This document shows positions 1 to 10,730 of a DNA stretch of 64,000 nucleotides, piece by piece. Source of the stretch: Diploptera punctata. Taxonomy: Eukaryota; Arthropoda; Insecta; Blattodea; Blaberidae. Location of the stretch: assembly GCA_030220185.1 (NCBI GenBank), contig JASPKZ010004199.1, forward strand, positions 930,001 to 994,000, read 5' to 3'. The first letter of the stretch is position 1, and each line of letters begins with the position of its first letter. The position numbers and the translations under genes are program-made. Below the pieces are notes generated by a model, which searched no databases, was not told the DNA's origin, and worked only from the letters and a program-made list of their open reading frames with translations.

Positions 1-140
1 ATCATCATCATCCTTCACCGGTGTGGAAAGCAACGGGAAGCTACCACACCTACAACTCCCTAGTAAAGCTGCAAGTATAGCATGAAAATGCTATGATTGC
101 AGTGAAGGACCTGCCTTCGGGCAGAATTACTATGGATGGA
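1..140 (+). repeat. SINE family D, 3' part
   Basis: This matches, in reverse complement, 18593-18740 and 24006-24130, which are the far ends of two minus-strand copies of the same tRNA-derived SINE. Shared landmarks are the CACCGGTGTGGAAAGCAACG stretch and GGACCTGCCTTCGGGCAGAA. The ATC run at the window edge is the internal microsatellite of the family. The tRNA-like head lies outside the window. Confidence 0.7.
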
Positions 141-515
141 TCGTAATAAATTATTGTGTTATTAGATCTTACTTTAATTGTCAGTTTGGCCATATTTTCA
201 TTTAGTATCTAATATTACAATTATTGTGATTGTTGTTTTTTATGTAACACATGTTTGTCCTGGTGAATGGAAGAGAAGGTTAAATAAATAAATAATAAAC
301 TTTAGGTCTCAGATTTTAGGATAAATTGGATTTTTTAAATATATTTTAAGATATTATTCGAATACAGTTAAGAGCAATCGCATGCTCTTAACATTGGACC
401 GATAAAAACGAAAAACGAAGATATAAGAACATAACTTAATATATTTAATCTCTGTGAAAGAATAAAATACTATTAAAATGCTTACCTTCAGCACGTATTA
501 CGAATGAATGAACAG
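141..515. other. No feature seen
   Basis: AT-rich sequence with no open frame, tRNA-like boxes or repeat that I could match inside the window. Confidence 0.5.
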
Positions 516-675
516 CGGGCGCATACCAAGAAGAATGTATAGGCCTAATTATAAACCAAAATGGAGAAGATTGTTGAGAAGACCATTGAAGAGATGGAAG
601 GACCAATTCGACCTATAATGATATCGGAACAGGCCATTGTGCTTAATCCTTCTTGTTGATGATGATGATGAGCAA
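516..675 (+). mobile_element. LINE 3' end with (GAT)n tail
   Basis: The segment reads like the last codons and 3' UTR of the GAT-tailed LINE seen complete at 7242-10505: it has GATATCGGAACAGGCCATTG and CTTAATCC followed by a GATGATGAT tract, where the complete copy has GTCGGAACGGGCAATTG and CCTAATCCC before its GAT tail. It is 5' truncated and has no usable frame. Confidence 0.5.
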
Positions 676-1179
676 TCGCATTGGCATAATATGGCCTTTT
701 ACATTAGGGTTTTAGTAAAGGATATGGGTGAAATAGGCTAGTTCTGATCTAAAGGCGGCAGAATGGACACTTATCGCTAATCAAATAGGCCTATAGTTTT
801 TCAACATTTTAAGCATTTTGAGAAATAATGTTACTATTTTATTATTCGTGCTTTAGAACATATTTATAATAATAATGTTTTCAATTGTTTTTCAACCGAA
901 ACTGTTAGCGATGTTTATATTTCTGTACTTTTTCAAGTAATCTACAGAAAAATAAACATTGCAAAGATGAACATAAGGTCGCTGGAGAAGATAGAGATTT
1001 GGAAATAAATCGATAACAGTATGATTTTAAATGAGATCACACCCAATAAGTACAACCCTCTGTATCCACAACGAACCTTAGTGCATCTCTGTTGCTGATA
1101 TAGACGGTACCTGAACATTGTTTCAATGTTATATTTAAAGATGAAACCTTCTTATGATTATTCTTTATAGCTGTACGGT
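676..1179. other. No feature seen
   Basis: AT-rich; only short shadow frames and no repeat matched. Confidence 0.45.
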
Positions 1180-1460
1180 CCTAAATGAACTCTGGTTTCC
1201 CTCACAACAGCCTTCTATTAACCTCTATCCTTAGCTTTCATTTTCCAATTCTTCATTACCAAACATGCAATTTCCTTCTCAACGCCATCTGGTCATCTTT
1301 TCCTAGGTCGTCCTCTCCATCTTCCTCAATTCTGGCATCCAATATCGATTTCGGAAGTTTTTATCTTGCATTCGTACTATATCACCCAGACACCGACTTG
1401 ATAAAACTAGCAATATTCTCTCCTTCTGATCAATATAAAACTTTACATTCAATGCTTTAG
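1180..1460 (-). mobile_element. LINE reverse transcriptase C-terminal fragment
   Basis: On the minus strand one frame reads RGRPRKR*PDGVEKEIACLV then MKNWKMKAKDRG and a stop. The GRPRKRW block followed by a W-x-x-x-A-K-D-R segment is the usual end of non-LTR retrotransposon ORF2 proteins. One in-frame stop and nearby frame changes show it is dead. Confidence 0.55.
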
Positions 1461-1494
1461 TTTTGGGAAGAGGAGGCGGCGTCCTATCAATTAC

Positions 1495-2052
1495 ACTGAG
1501 CAATAAACAAGAAACTTTTTTTTTTTTGTCTCAGAAAGAAAAATATGTGATTGATAGTATTTTTTCTCCAGAATTCAAATATGGTATCGGCTTTTCTCCA
1601 TCACGCAAGGTTTTCGAGAGAATAGGTATTTATAATTTCAAATACTTAGGCTAATATTTTCCTACATTCGTAACTACACAATATTCGAACATTCGGACTC
1701 ACCTAGAAAGTAAGAAATGACTATTTTCAGCTAGGCTATATTTCGCCTGTGGAGCAATCCTCTTGATAGTCCAACAATAATCGGCCAGCATATTAGGATT
1801 CCATTTGCCTTGATAATATCTTTTCCATAGCTGAAATCTCCTGAGTTAGCTCATTTGGTTTTATTTTACAATGGACAAATGGGCGAAAAAACGTTTATTA
1901 AAAAAGTAATTATTTAAATCCAATAATTGAAATTGAAATAAGAAAACTGTGGGTGATGGAAAAATTCCGAATACATATTTGAAAACACGATAAAAACTGC
2001 ATTAAGTACAACTATTGGTACTCATGAGACAAAAATCAGGTTGACCAGTGTT
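1495..2052 (-). repeat. Repeat G, C-terminal coding fragment (unclassified family)
   Basis: About 560 bp that recurs, same orientation and roughly 85-90% alike by eye, at 12546-13100. The minus strand encodes MEKRYYQGKWNPNMLADYCW then TIKRIAPQAKYS. I recall this as the C-terminal end of a protein repeated in many arthropod genomes; a more upstream part of the same protein is at 58478-60123. Which transposon superfamily carries it, if any, I do not know. Frame breaks exclude a working gene. Confidence 0.6.
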
Positions 2053-2429
2053 ATTACCTTATAATTTACTATAATAATACTGAAATCATCTGTACATAAT
2101 TATTTTTGTCAAAAAGTATTTTAAACTCTCGTTCTGTATCCAGTATATAGTGTTATACACCTTTACCTTCTATATGGAAACTCCTATGAAGGTGAGTCCT
2201 CTAATATTTTTTTTTTCCCCAATTGAAACACTGACATTTTTTAATGTGCCATCCATTGTGTTTAGTTGCCAAGGCCGCATTGTTTACAGTTACATTTTTA
2301 CCCCCCCCCCTCTGACAATAACAAAGCGCCTCTCTCAACCATCGAATAAGAATTTAAGCTAAAGAGCTGCATTAAGAAGAATGAGAACAATACTCAAATA
2401 AATAGAATACATTATCTTTATGGGAAACT
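2053..2429. other. No feature seen
   Basis: AT-rich with a C10 run near 2301; no coding or repeat match. Confidence 0.4.
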
Positions 2430-2690
2430 TCAAATTCTCATAGACCGCGAAGGGGCAAGACATGTGACACAAATGGGGGATGGAAGAAGGACAAGGAAAC
2501 TTGAAGAGAAAGTAGAGGGAAAGCGCCCAGTAGATATGAGATGAGAGAACAACATTCACCATGATTTGAGGGAGGTTAACTATACAGGGGAAAACATTAG
2601 CGCAGTATAGGGATATATGGAGAGCTTACGTCCGCGCTGCCATAAGTCTGCGGGTTGGATAGTATCAGTGAGTTAATGTAAGAACTTGTA
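2430..2690 (+). mobile_element. LINE X 3' end fragment
   Basis: Matches the reverse complement of 30765-31010. The remains of the GKRPVGRPRMRWENNI block, a DLREVDYTG-like segment and W-R-A-Y-V-R-A-A are visible across frame shifts. The fragment ends in the GTGAGTTA tail of this family. Confidence 0.7.
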
Positions 2691-2817
2691 CTTGTAGTGC
2701 AATTTTTGTATTAGCGCAATTCCATCATGAACTGTGAAAACAGAGGATCCGTCATTAAGTCTAATTTATGATCCGATTTTTATAGTTTACGGAATATACC
2801 TTTCTTTTGTCCAGCGA

Positions 2818-3000
2818 TGTCGTTCGAGGTAGCGTGCTGCCTTGTCACGCAGCGGGCCCGGATTCGTCATCATCATTATCATTCCCGATGTGAAAACCTA
2901 CAATTACTTGGTAAACCAACTGGGCGTTTTCCCTCTGGTTTTCATCATCCAAGGACTGAGCCTGTTGGCTCGTTCCGATTTCATGAAAATTAGAATTGTT
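2818..3000 (+). repeat. SINE D head followed by scrambled LINE X sequence
   Basis: GAGGTAGCGTGCTGCCTTGT and ACGCAGCGGGCCCGG match the tRNA-like head of SINE D at 19520. A short ATC microsatellite follows, then a minus-strand piece of the LINE X 'GKRPVGRP' region (ACCAACTGGGCGTTTTCCCT). It looks like a chimeric or rearranged junction. Confidence 0.5.
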
Positions 3001-3182
3001 AAAATTGTTCAGACCATGTGGGCGTCCAATATTTCTCCTTCCAAGTAGTTTATGATTCAACAATAATTTCGGAAATCTTTCATCTGGTATTCTATCAACA
3101 TGTTATTTCTATGCGTTCCTAAATTGAATTAGTCGATCTGTAAGTTTGAAAATATTTAGTTCCTTTCTTATTACTTCATATC

Positions 3183-3290
3183 CTTTAAAAAAACTCCATG
3201 GCGCGACAGGTCTAAGAAGGTTCTTGGCCTTCCAGCCGGCTGCAGGCCTCACATTCTCAAGTATTAATCAAAGTCATGGACGGTCAATAC
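3183..3290 (-). repeat. SINE family A, tail fragment
   Basis: CCATGGCGCGACAGGTCTAA and the 'CCAGCCGGCTGC' segment match the distal part of SINE A copies at 11626-11955 and 20635-20905. Confidence 0.6.
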
Positions 3291-3344
3291 AAACTAATAG
3301 TTATTTATAAACAATTGTTTTAAATGTTCTATACAAGTTTATCA

Positions 3345-3790
3345 TAAGTAACGCCACCAGTGATTTCCAAATTATCGATAAATTCACGACTCACGAAGTG
3401 AGGAGTGAATTTATCTAGAGAATTTGAAAATCAAGAGTGGCATTTGTTAGGACTATTTAACGAATAAAATTAAGCTGTTTACTCACAAATCATTATTTAA
3501 CTATAGTTATTTTAAAATATTTATATATTTAATGTAAACGGCGATGTTTGAAAACAAATGAGAAACGATAGGTACGCTTCTACTGCTTCTTTTGTTTATC
3601 ACTGCAACCAGATCATACTATTTATTGCCAAAGGAACGCAATATTGTAAGGAGGAGCTTTCTTTAATATGGTAATTATAACACTGATAAATATTTGGTGA
3701 AACACGACTCTGATTGGTTGTAAAACAGAAATCATTGAAACGTGATTGGTCATTGACTCCCATTTGGGGCATGAGTTAAATAGTCTAGAG
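3345..3790 (+). repeat. Repeat H, first tandem copy
   Basis: A dispersed AT-rich unit delimited by GACTATTTAAC at its left edge and GTTAAATAGTC at its right. It has GTAAACGGCGATGTTTGAAA, a GCAATATTGTAAG segment and GAAACGTGATTGGTCATTGA. It starts with an imperfect palindrome of about 90 bp (3353-3443). No coding capacity. Confidence 0.7.
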
Positions 3791-4345
3791 AATTTGGAAA
3801 TCAAGAGTGGCATTTGTTAGGACTATTTAACGAATAAAATTAAGCTCTTTACTAAAAAAAATAATTATTTGAATATAGTTACCGGTGTTTTAAAATATTC
3901 ATATAGTTAATGTAAACGGCGATGTTTGAAAACAAATTAGAAATGTGAGGTTATGTATATTCATTGCAACTCGATCATATTATTTATTGCCAAATAGGAT
4001 CGCAATATTGTAAGAATGCACTCTAGTGGGGAAATAATGAAACACATCAAACTATTATAATCAACATTATAGGTTAATCATTTATATTTTGAATAAACAA
4101 CTCAGTAAAATCACTGAATCTATTCATTATTTGCTATATTCAATGTATTTGTTGGAGAAAAATAATGGTCTAACCTGTTCAGAATATTAAAAAAAGGAGG
4201 AGCTTTCTTTATCACAAAAGCAGGAGCTGATAAAGAGAAATCGATAAAGAGCGAGGTGAAACACGACTGTCACTGGTGTAAAACAGAATTCATTGAAACG
4301 TGATTGGTCATTGACTACCATTTGCGACATGAGTTAAATAGTCTA
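3776..4345 (+). repeat. Repeat H, second tandem copy
   Basis: Direct repeat of the preceding unit with the same landmarks in the same order. It also holds an extra ~190 bp segment between GCAATATTGTAAG and GGAGGAGCTTTCTTTATCAC that the first copy lacks. A third copy in inverted orientation, which keeps the extra segment, is at 20925-21515. Confidence 0.75.
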
Positions 4346-4424
4346 TAACATTTCACATATTGATACCACGTTCTTTTAATTGTACTGTGATTATACAAAT
4401 ATATTTTCTTAACTAACTAACTAA

Positions 4425-4690
4425 CTGGGACTATCAAACTGTAAGTGTATGACCGCGCTGACATAAGCTCTCCATATATCCCTATCCTGAGCCAACGTTT
4501 TCCATTCATCCCTGTATAATTTACCTCGTTCAAATTACGGTTAATGTTATTTTCCCACCTATCCTTGCGTGTTTCCGTCTAGTTTTTCTACTGTTTCCAT
4601 GCCCCTCTTTCAATACTCATTCGTGCCGTAGGTCCTGCACACCTCAGTCTACAAATCATTTGGATAAGCCAAACACAATAACATTACAAA
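4425..4690 (-). mobile_element. LINE X 3' end fragment
   Basis: Minus-strand match to 30765-31020: the ATAAGCTCTCCATATATCCC landmark (R-A-Y-V end) and the region encoding the N-N-I-N block. Frame shifted. Confidence 0.65.
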
Positions 4691-4740
4691 TATGTAAAAA
4701 CAATCCATGTTTCCGATTTTATATTGTTCCATACGAACAC

Positions 4741-4798
<58 letters not shown>

Positions 4799-4855
4799 CA
4801 TCATCATCATCTTCAAGGTATGGGCCTGTTGGCCCGTTCCGATAATAATAATAAC

Positions 4856-4896
<41 letters not shown>
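4741..4896. repeat. (TAA)n microsatellites flanking a 40-bp segment
   Basis: Perfect TAA repeats at 4741-4797 and 4842-4896 are separated by an ATC run and GGGCCTGTTGGCCCGTTCC, which recurs at 2966-2980 (CTGTTGGCTCGTTCC) and resembles the end of a LINE. They produce long Asn- and Ile-only open frames that are not genes. Confidence 0.9.
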
Positions 4897-4899
<3 letters not shown>

Positions 4900-5240
4900 C
4901 TTACTCACTGGCACAATCGAACCAGTAGGTTCATGGCCGCGCGGACATAAGCTCTCCATACATCCCTTTCCTGAGTCAATGCTTTCCAATCATTCCCTGT
5001 ATAATCTACTTCCCTCAAATCATTGTTAATGTTATTCTCCCACCTTATTCTTGATCTACCAACTGGGCGTTTTCCCTCTGGCTTTCCTACAAGAAGCTTC
5101 CATTCAAGTCTTTCATTCCCCATACGTGCAACATGTCCTGCCCATCGTAGTCTACGAGACTTAACTATTCTTATTATATCTGGCTTCTTCTAAAGACTAT
5201 GTAGTTCATTGTTATGTAGTCTTCTCCATTCACCTGTTAT
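4897..5240 (-). mobile_element. LINE X 3' end with intact C-terminal frame
   Basis: A 72-codon minus-strand frame (4905-5123) contains KLLVGKPEGKRPVGRSR, RWENNINNDLREVDYTGN and WRAYVRAAMNL, the conserved end of LINE X ORF2. The 3' tail is the TACTTACTCACTGGC junction. An AAT repeat (5241-5267) and a short ATT repeat (5270-5290) follow. Confidence 0.75.
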
Positions 5241-5309
5241 AATAATAATAATAATAATAATAATAACTAAATATTATTATTATTATTATGTTTTGAAAAT
5301 AGGGTACAA

Positions 5310-5430
5310 CAAATAGGTAACTAACTAGCTGCCACTACAGAAACCAGAGATTCATAACCGAGAGGGCATAAGCTCTCCATGCAGCCCTTTCCTGAACTAA
5401 GCCTATATTCCAATCATTCCCTTAATTTAT
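5310..5430 (-). mobile_element. LINE X 3' terminal scrap
   Basis: The CATAAGCTCTCCATGCAGCC landmark places it in LINE X. Only the last ~110 bp remain. Confidence 0.55.
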
Positions 5431-5436
5431 TCATCG

Positions 5437-5770
5437 CCATCATCATCATCCTATAGCTCCATTTAAGAGCATAGGACATCAGTAAGAGCTTTCCATCGGA
5501 CACGATTATTGGGAACAGCTTTCACTTCATTCCAGGATTTTCCTACCCTCTTCACCTCCTCCTAGACCTGGCTTTCAGGTACCACGTAGGCATACTCTAT
5601 TTCTGGCTCCCCGAGGATTCCAATCAAGGACACGTCTTTCAACAGTGTCAGCTAAGAGTGTGGCTTATCAAGTAGGCCTACTATTTCCTCCTCTCAATTT
5701 GTTCCTCCGCCTGCTCCTCACTAGTTTTATCCCATAAAACTTCGTTTCTTACAACTTCAGACCAGTGTAT
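5437..5770 (-). mobile_element. LINE fragment, ORF2 end with (GAT)n tail
   Basis: The minus strand reads KSWNEVKAVPNNRVRWKALT then DVLCS, the usual terminus of another LINE group, ending in a GATGATGATG tail at its 3' side (plus-strand ATC repeat). An R-S-R-R-R block lies just before it. Frame breaks are present. Confidence 0.6.
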
Positions 5771-5817
5771 ATTCTAAGTGGGTTTGCAGTTATCGTTGCA
5801 TTTTATTGTTAATTAAC

Positions 5818-6092
5818 CAGGTTATGACAGAGACTTAGAAACTAAATTGAACAACTTTCAGTCAGTATGTGGGACAATAAATAGAACTCTCCACAATAAC
5901 TCTCGAAAAGACACAAAATTAAAGTTTCATATGATAATGACTGTGCCGATATTGATGTTAAGTTGGCCTAGTGAGTCTTGGATAATACAAGAAAGAGATA
6001 GAAGTAAGATTCAATCGGCTGAAATTTGGTTCCTTCGTAGGGTAAAACGCTGCACAAAAATGGGTCTGATAAGAAATGGAGATATAAGAGAC

Positions 6093-6100
<8 letters not shown>
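5818..6100 (+). mobile_element. LINE Y copy 2, left half (split)
   Basis: Plus-strand ORF2 end of the same family as 7242-10505: NNFQSVCGTINRTLHNNSRK, then ...SAEIWFLRRVKRCTKMGLIR and GDIRDKLN. The catalytic YGCETW block has decayed to LSWPSESW. The frame breaks off at a TA tract and continues at 10727, so both halves belong to one insertion that was split later. Confidence 0.8.

Positions 6101-6140
<40 letters not shown>
6101..6140. repeat. (TA)n tract at Helitron insertion site
   Basis: 40 bp of TA at the point where the LINE Y copy is interrupted. The intact reading would be GAATATTTTCAATG, so the tract probably grew from that TATT. Its counterpart is 10691-10726. Confidence 0.9.
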
Positions 6141-6144
<4 letters not shown>

Positions 6145-6335
6145 CTGGCCCGGCGAACGTCGTATCGCCTTTAAATATTTTTACGTTAATTTGTCCGATG
6201 TTTAAATAGTTATCTGCTATTCGGGGCGGAAACAAATCCAACAAATCAAAAACCATAAAAATCGGTCCAGCCGTTCTTGAGTTATAAATAGTGTAACTAA
6301 CCCGACTTTGTTTTATATATAGGCCTATATATAGA
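6141..6335 (-). mobile_element. Short Helitron-like unit inside the composite
   Basis: Read on the minus strand it begins TCTATATATAGGCC (5' TC) and ends GCCGGGCCAGCTAA, a CTRR terminus. A 5-bp stem (GGCGA/TCGCC) lies 11 nt before the end, as expected for Helitrons. The interior AAAATCGGTCCAGCCGTTCT motif, plus-strand sense, is widespread in arthropod non-autonomous Helitrons as I remember them. No coding capacity. Confidence 0.55.
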
Positions 6336-6429
6336 AGTCCCGCCCACGCGTTGCTGTGGCTAAGGTATACGTTAAATTATGTTGTAGTAAACTAAGTGAG
6401 GAATCTAAATCAGAAAGTTTTTGTTTTAC

Positions 6430-7039
6430 ACTTTTTTTTTTGTTCTGGTACGTTAACTACACCCGTTATAAATTGGGTGGTGGTTTATGTGGAAGTGGTT
6501 TTGTTGATTGAGATGAATTTATGTTGTCTGCATTCTCAGTATCATCCATAAGTGTATCATAAGGATTATATACATTTATTGATGGCATATTTTGAGGAGG
6601 CTTGCTGATTTCATTATACTTTCGTTTTTTTCTACAAACTTGTTGGCAGTTTGGATTCTCATCATCATCAAGAAGTCTCTGTATAGTAATATCATCTTGT
6701 GATATATTATAGTCATCTTGTTTTTCATTTAATTGCGGCATGGAGATTGTTTCTGTAATATTAGGCATATTATTATAACTAACAGACTTACTTACAGTTC
6801 TGTTATTCCGTTCTTTGGGACCTTCATATGTTTTTAAATTGACATTCTTCTTAAATGTAAGATTTATGTCACATAGGCCTATACCAATTTGCGGAAATTC
6901 ACTTGATATCTTATCATTCATGGTCTCTAGAACTGATTCGCCATATTGTTCAATGTCCCTTCTCGGTCCAATTGAATTTAAATTAAGTTGCTGTCTTTCA
7001 GCCAGATTACTTAAAACTAATACTTACACACGAAATTAA
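6430..7039 (-). pseudogene. Possible jockey-type ORF1 N-terminal fragment
   Basis: Minus-strand frame of about 190 codons starting near LSNLAERQQLNLNSIGPRRD (upstream of the ATG at 6921) and ending KPLPHKPPPNL before a stop. Past a one-base shift the strand continues FITGVVNVPEQKK. A K-P-P-P block followed by ...G-V-x-x-V-P-E is what I expect near the start of the nucleic-acid-binding region in jockey-like ORF1. The rest is polar and Asn/Asp-rich. It could also be a gene piece captured by the Helitron. Confidence 0.4.
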
Positions 7040-7230
7040 TATTATTATCAATATATTGAAAATAAAATAAACACTGAACACACTTAAATTATGAAATAAT
7101 CAATATTAGGTAATTCAATTGAAATTCGCGGTTGCAACAAAAATCACAGCCACCTGGTTAAATAATAAACCAATTACCTTACACCGTCATCTGTTAGAAT
7201 CGTATGGAACTCACAGATAATTATAATTCT

Positions 7231-7241
7231 ATGTTAAATAA
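7231..7241 (+). repeat. Target-site duplication of LINE Y, left
   Basis: ATGTTAAATAA, repeated at 10506-10516 straight after the GAT tail. A rival, longer match exists: GTTAAATAATAAAC at 7157-7170 and 10508-10521. That would place the 5' end at 7171. I prefer 7242 because the body then begins with a C9 run and the structured GGAGCTATCACCTTGACG start. Confidence 0.55.
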
Positions 7242-7514
7242 CCCCCCCCCAGGAGCTATCACCTTGACGTGGTGGGGGGGCTTAGTACCCGATGAACCAG
7301 ACGACCCTACTGGGGAAGATAGACTTAGGTCAATCTTGCTGGTGCGTAAGAGGCGAGGGGAACTAAGTACAGCTCACAACGAAGGAATGGCGTCTGTATC
7401 CATATTGGGCGGCCACATCTTCGTCAAGTCTTCAACGGTCAACAGGGCGACAAGGAATAGCACAGCTAAACTTGTAGGGCTTGAAGAGCGGAAGAAGCAG
7501 CCCTCTCTTGGGGG

Positions 7515-10465
7515 GTGGATACCCAGAGGAGCATGTTTGGAGGCTCAGAGGAAGCAGCCCTTCCACCATCCTTGTCCTGCGAAGCGCTCGTAACGCTTCC
7601 AGGAGACATTTATCTTACTGAGAAGCTTCATGGAAATCAGCCGGATTGTCATAAAAGGAACCGACCCAAGCAAGATAAAAGGATACGATTTGGAATAAAG
7701 GACATTTTGAAATTAGGAAATTGGAACGTAAGGGGAATAAATACAAAAGAAGAAGAATTAGAAAGAGAATTAAAGAAAAAAAGAAATAAATATAGCAACA
7801 ATAACAGAAACAAAAAAGAAACTAAAAGGAACAAAGGACTTAAAACACTATACTATGTTGTATAGCGGAGTAGAACAGACAACAAGAGCGCAGTGTGGAG
7901 TAGCAATTTTAATAGATGAAAAATGGAAGAACAAATTGAATAGCTATGAGTTTATAAATGAAAGAATCCTGATAGCCAGATTTAAAATTGAAAGAGGATA
8001 TATGATGATAATTGCTGTGTATGCCCCAGAGGAAGGTAAGAAAGAAGAAACAAAAAAAATGTATAAAACATTACAAACATTAGTTGATAAATATACAAAA
8101 GATCATCATTTAATAATAAGTGGAGACTTAAATGCCAGAGTAGGCAATGTCCCTATACCTAATGTAATAGGAAATAATGGAGAAATAACAATAAATGATA
8201 ATGGACAGGATTTGAGACAGTTTTCAGCCTATAATCAATTAAAAATAATGAATACCTATTTCCGAAAAAAGGACATACATAAATATACAAGAAGTGGATA
8301 TAACTCAAGATCAATAATTGACTATTTAATCGTAAACAACAAGCTAGGAGCCTTGGTAAAAGATGTGAGAGTACATAGAGGCAGCGATATATACTCTGAT
8401 CACTATCTCGTGATAAGTAAAATAAACATAATAGCTAAATGGCGGAAAAATAACATAAAGAACAAAAGAAACCAAGAAGAAGTATATAAAGTATATTTAT
8501 TACAAGATCAAAGTATTAGACAACATTATGAAAGCAGAATGAATAAATATATATCAGAGATAGCGACGTCAGAAGATATAAATATTGAATGGGAAAATAT
8601 ATCAAATGTAATACATAAAACAGCAAATGAGATATTAGGAAAGAAAAATAGAATAAGAAATAGGAAGGGCTTGAGAACTTGGAATGCGAATATACAAAAT
8701 GCAGTGAATGAAAAACAAAAAGCATATCATACATACTTACGACTGAAAACAGAAGAATCTTATGAAGAATATAAAATGAAAAGGAGAATTGCTAAAAGCA
8801 TTATAAGAAAAGCCCATCAGGAGTCATGGGATAAATTTATAAGCTCAGTAGAACATGATATGTATGGAAGACAAGAAATAGGTTATAAATTAGTGAAACA
8901 TCTAAATCAGACTGAGAAAGATTCTGCCAGATTGAATATAATCCCAGAACAAGAATGGATCCAACATTATGAAAAACTTTGGAAAAAGGAGGAAATTGAA
9001 GGAAAAGAGAACAATGAGGAAGAAATAAAAGTGGAAAATATTGATGTAATAGACATAAATGAATTAGAAATGGCTTTGAAAACCACTAAGAATAGGAAAG
9101 CAACAGGATTAGATAATATAAATATGGAGTTAGTCAAATATAGTGGAATATTGTGTAAACTACGAATACTTCATCTAATTAATATATGTTGGCAGACCTA
9201 TGGGATTCCAACCACTTGGAAAACAGCAATTGTGAAGAATATATTCAAAAGAGGAGACCGGAGAAATTGCGAGAATTACAGAGGGATTAGCTTAATGAAT
9301 ACTGGCTACAAGATATATACGAAAATAATAAATAATAGATTGAGAAACATAACAGAAGTAATAATAAGTGAAAATCAAAGTGGATTCAGAAAGGGAAGGT
9401 CATGTATAGACAATGTCTTTACACTGAAACAACTCATAGAAAAGAGAAGAGAACATAACTTAGAAACTCACATAGGATTTATAGATTTGGATAAGGCCTT
9501 CGATCGAGTAAACAGACAAAAATTATGGGAAATATTACGAATGAAAGGATACCCGCTGTGCCTTGTTGAAACAATAAAGAAATTATATGAAGACACAAAT
9601 ATAATTATAGATACCGGATTCAAAAGAACAGATGCAATCAAAACAAATACTGGATTACGACAAGGATGTAGTTTATCACCCACTTTGTTTAATATATATA
9701 TATTATATATATATATATATAGACGATATTTTAAATAAATGGAAAGTTTTAGTAAATCCAGGAATAAGAATGGATAATAAAGTGTGCATAAATAATCTTC
9801 TATTTGCTGACGATGTAATCATAATACAGAAAAATGAAGACGACTTACAGAAATCAATGCATGCATTAAATGAAATATGTAAATTATACGATCTAAAGAT
9901 TTCTGTAAGGAAAACGAAGACCATGGCTTTTAGAGGAAGAGATCCAGTGAGATCCAAAATTATTTTAGAAAATCAAAGTATAGAACAGGTGTCTAGTTTC
10001 AAATATTTGGGCTGTGATGTTGGCTACAATGTGGAAAGAGATATTGACTCCAAAATAAATAAATTTCAGACGGTGTGTGGAACAATACAGAGAACATTCA
10101 AAAATAAAATTAGAAAAGAAACCAAGATAAAAATGTATAATGTTATGGCGGTTCCCACAATATTGTATGGATGTGAAACTTGGGCTCCAGTGAAAAGACA
10201 GAAGGATAGAATACAGACGGCGGAGATGAGGTTCCTAAGACAAGTAAAAGGATGTACAAGACTTGATAGAATAAGAAATGAGGATATAAGAGAAGAATTG
10301 AAAGTACAGCCTTTATTGGATAAAGTCACGAATTACAGACAGAAATGGATTGATCACATGGATGGAATGAGTAAGGAGAGATATCCATTGTTAGCAAGAA
10401 ATTATCAAGCAAGAGGAAGGCGTGATGTTGGAAGACCTAGAAGACGTTGGGCTGATGCATTATGA
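7515..10465 (+). pseudogene. LINE Y ORF2: endonuclease + reverse transcriptase, two frameshifts
   Basis: Would nick target DNA and reverse-transcribe the element RNA. Endonuclease: GNWNVRGI at about 7719, ITETKKKLKG near 7801, YAPEEGKK, LIISGDLNARVG, then SIIDYLIVN and SDHYLVISK, i.e. the N, E, D, N, D and SDH motifs of EEP nucleases. Reverse transcriptase: IFKRGDRRNCENYRGISL, FIDLDKAFDRVNRQ (first Asp), TGLRQGCSLSPTLFNIY, FADDVIII (9803-9826), then SFKYLGCDV and ILYGCETWAPV. Break 1 near 7785 in an A-rich run shifts the frame within the endonuclease. Break 2 is the TA expansion at 9691-9721 between LFNIY and the D-D-I-L that should follow. The C-terminus GRRDVGRPRRRWADAL is intact. The start codon is uncertain. 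Confidence 0.85.
9691..9721. repeat. (TA)n expansion inside the RT core
   Basis: AATATATATATATTATATAT and onward replaces what should be a short AATATATATA before GACGAT. It separates the PTLFNIY box from the FADD box and puts them in different frames. It also generates the I-Y-I-Y residues at the end of the 627-codon frame. Confidence 0.85.
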
Positions 10466-10687
10466 AGTCGGAACGGGCAATTGCCTAATCCCTGGAGTGA
10501 TGATGATGTTAAATAATAAACAAATAATTTGCAATAAAAATAATGCGACTATAAATTTAGTTATAAACAACCGCGGGTCTCAAGTTGGATCAAACAGCAC
10601 ACAGTGTGCAACATTTTATTAAAATCGGTTCAGTAGTTTAGGATTCCATCGCGGACAAATAACGTGATACGTAATTTTTATATACTA

Positions 10688-10690
<3 letters not shown>

Positions 10691-10726
<36 letters not shown>
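10691..10726. repeat. (TA)n tract, right side of Helitron insertion
   Basis: 36 bp of TA, the counterpart of 6101-6140. Together they were one tract in the split LINE Y copy. Confidence 0.9.

Positions 10727-10730
<4 letters not shown>

Larger units (their letters stand above)
7242..10505 (+). mobile_element. Nearly full-length LINE (family Y)
   Basis: A 3.26-kb non-LTR retrotransposon with a C-rich start, about 450 bp of 5' region, one endonuclease/reverse transcriptase reading frame and a short GATGATGAT tail. It is flanked by an 11-bp duplication. It sits inside the Helitron-like element, so it is younger than that insertion. Only two reading-frame breaks are seen. The 5' region has an open frame (7204-7593) rich in Gly/Arg with no recognised domain; the first 38 bases of that frame precede the element. 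Confidence 0.8.
6141..10690 (-). mobile_element. Composite Helitron-like element
   Basis: On the minus strand the 5' end at 10690 is TCTTAGTATATAAAAATTAC, and the 3' end at 6141 is the CTAA terminus described for the short unit. The flanks are A (6140) and T (10691), matching Helitron insertion between A and T. No target duplication is visible. The element contains a LINE (7242-10505), which accounts for most of its 4.55 kb. The remaining ~1.3 kb includes a possible captured or older fragment at 6466-7039. No Rep/helicase was seen, so it is non-autonomous. Confidence 0.6.

Noticed and set aside
4707..5029. Long Ile-only and Asn/His-only open frames
   Set aside because: They are translations of TAA and ATC microsatellites; the only real coding remnant there is the minus-strand LINE X end.
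7157..7170. 14-bp match GTTAAATAATAAAC as the LINE Y target duplication
   Set aside because: Longer than the chosen 11-bp pair but would put 70 bp of plain AT-rich DNA at the LINE start; kept as an alternative.
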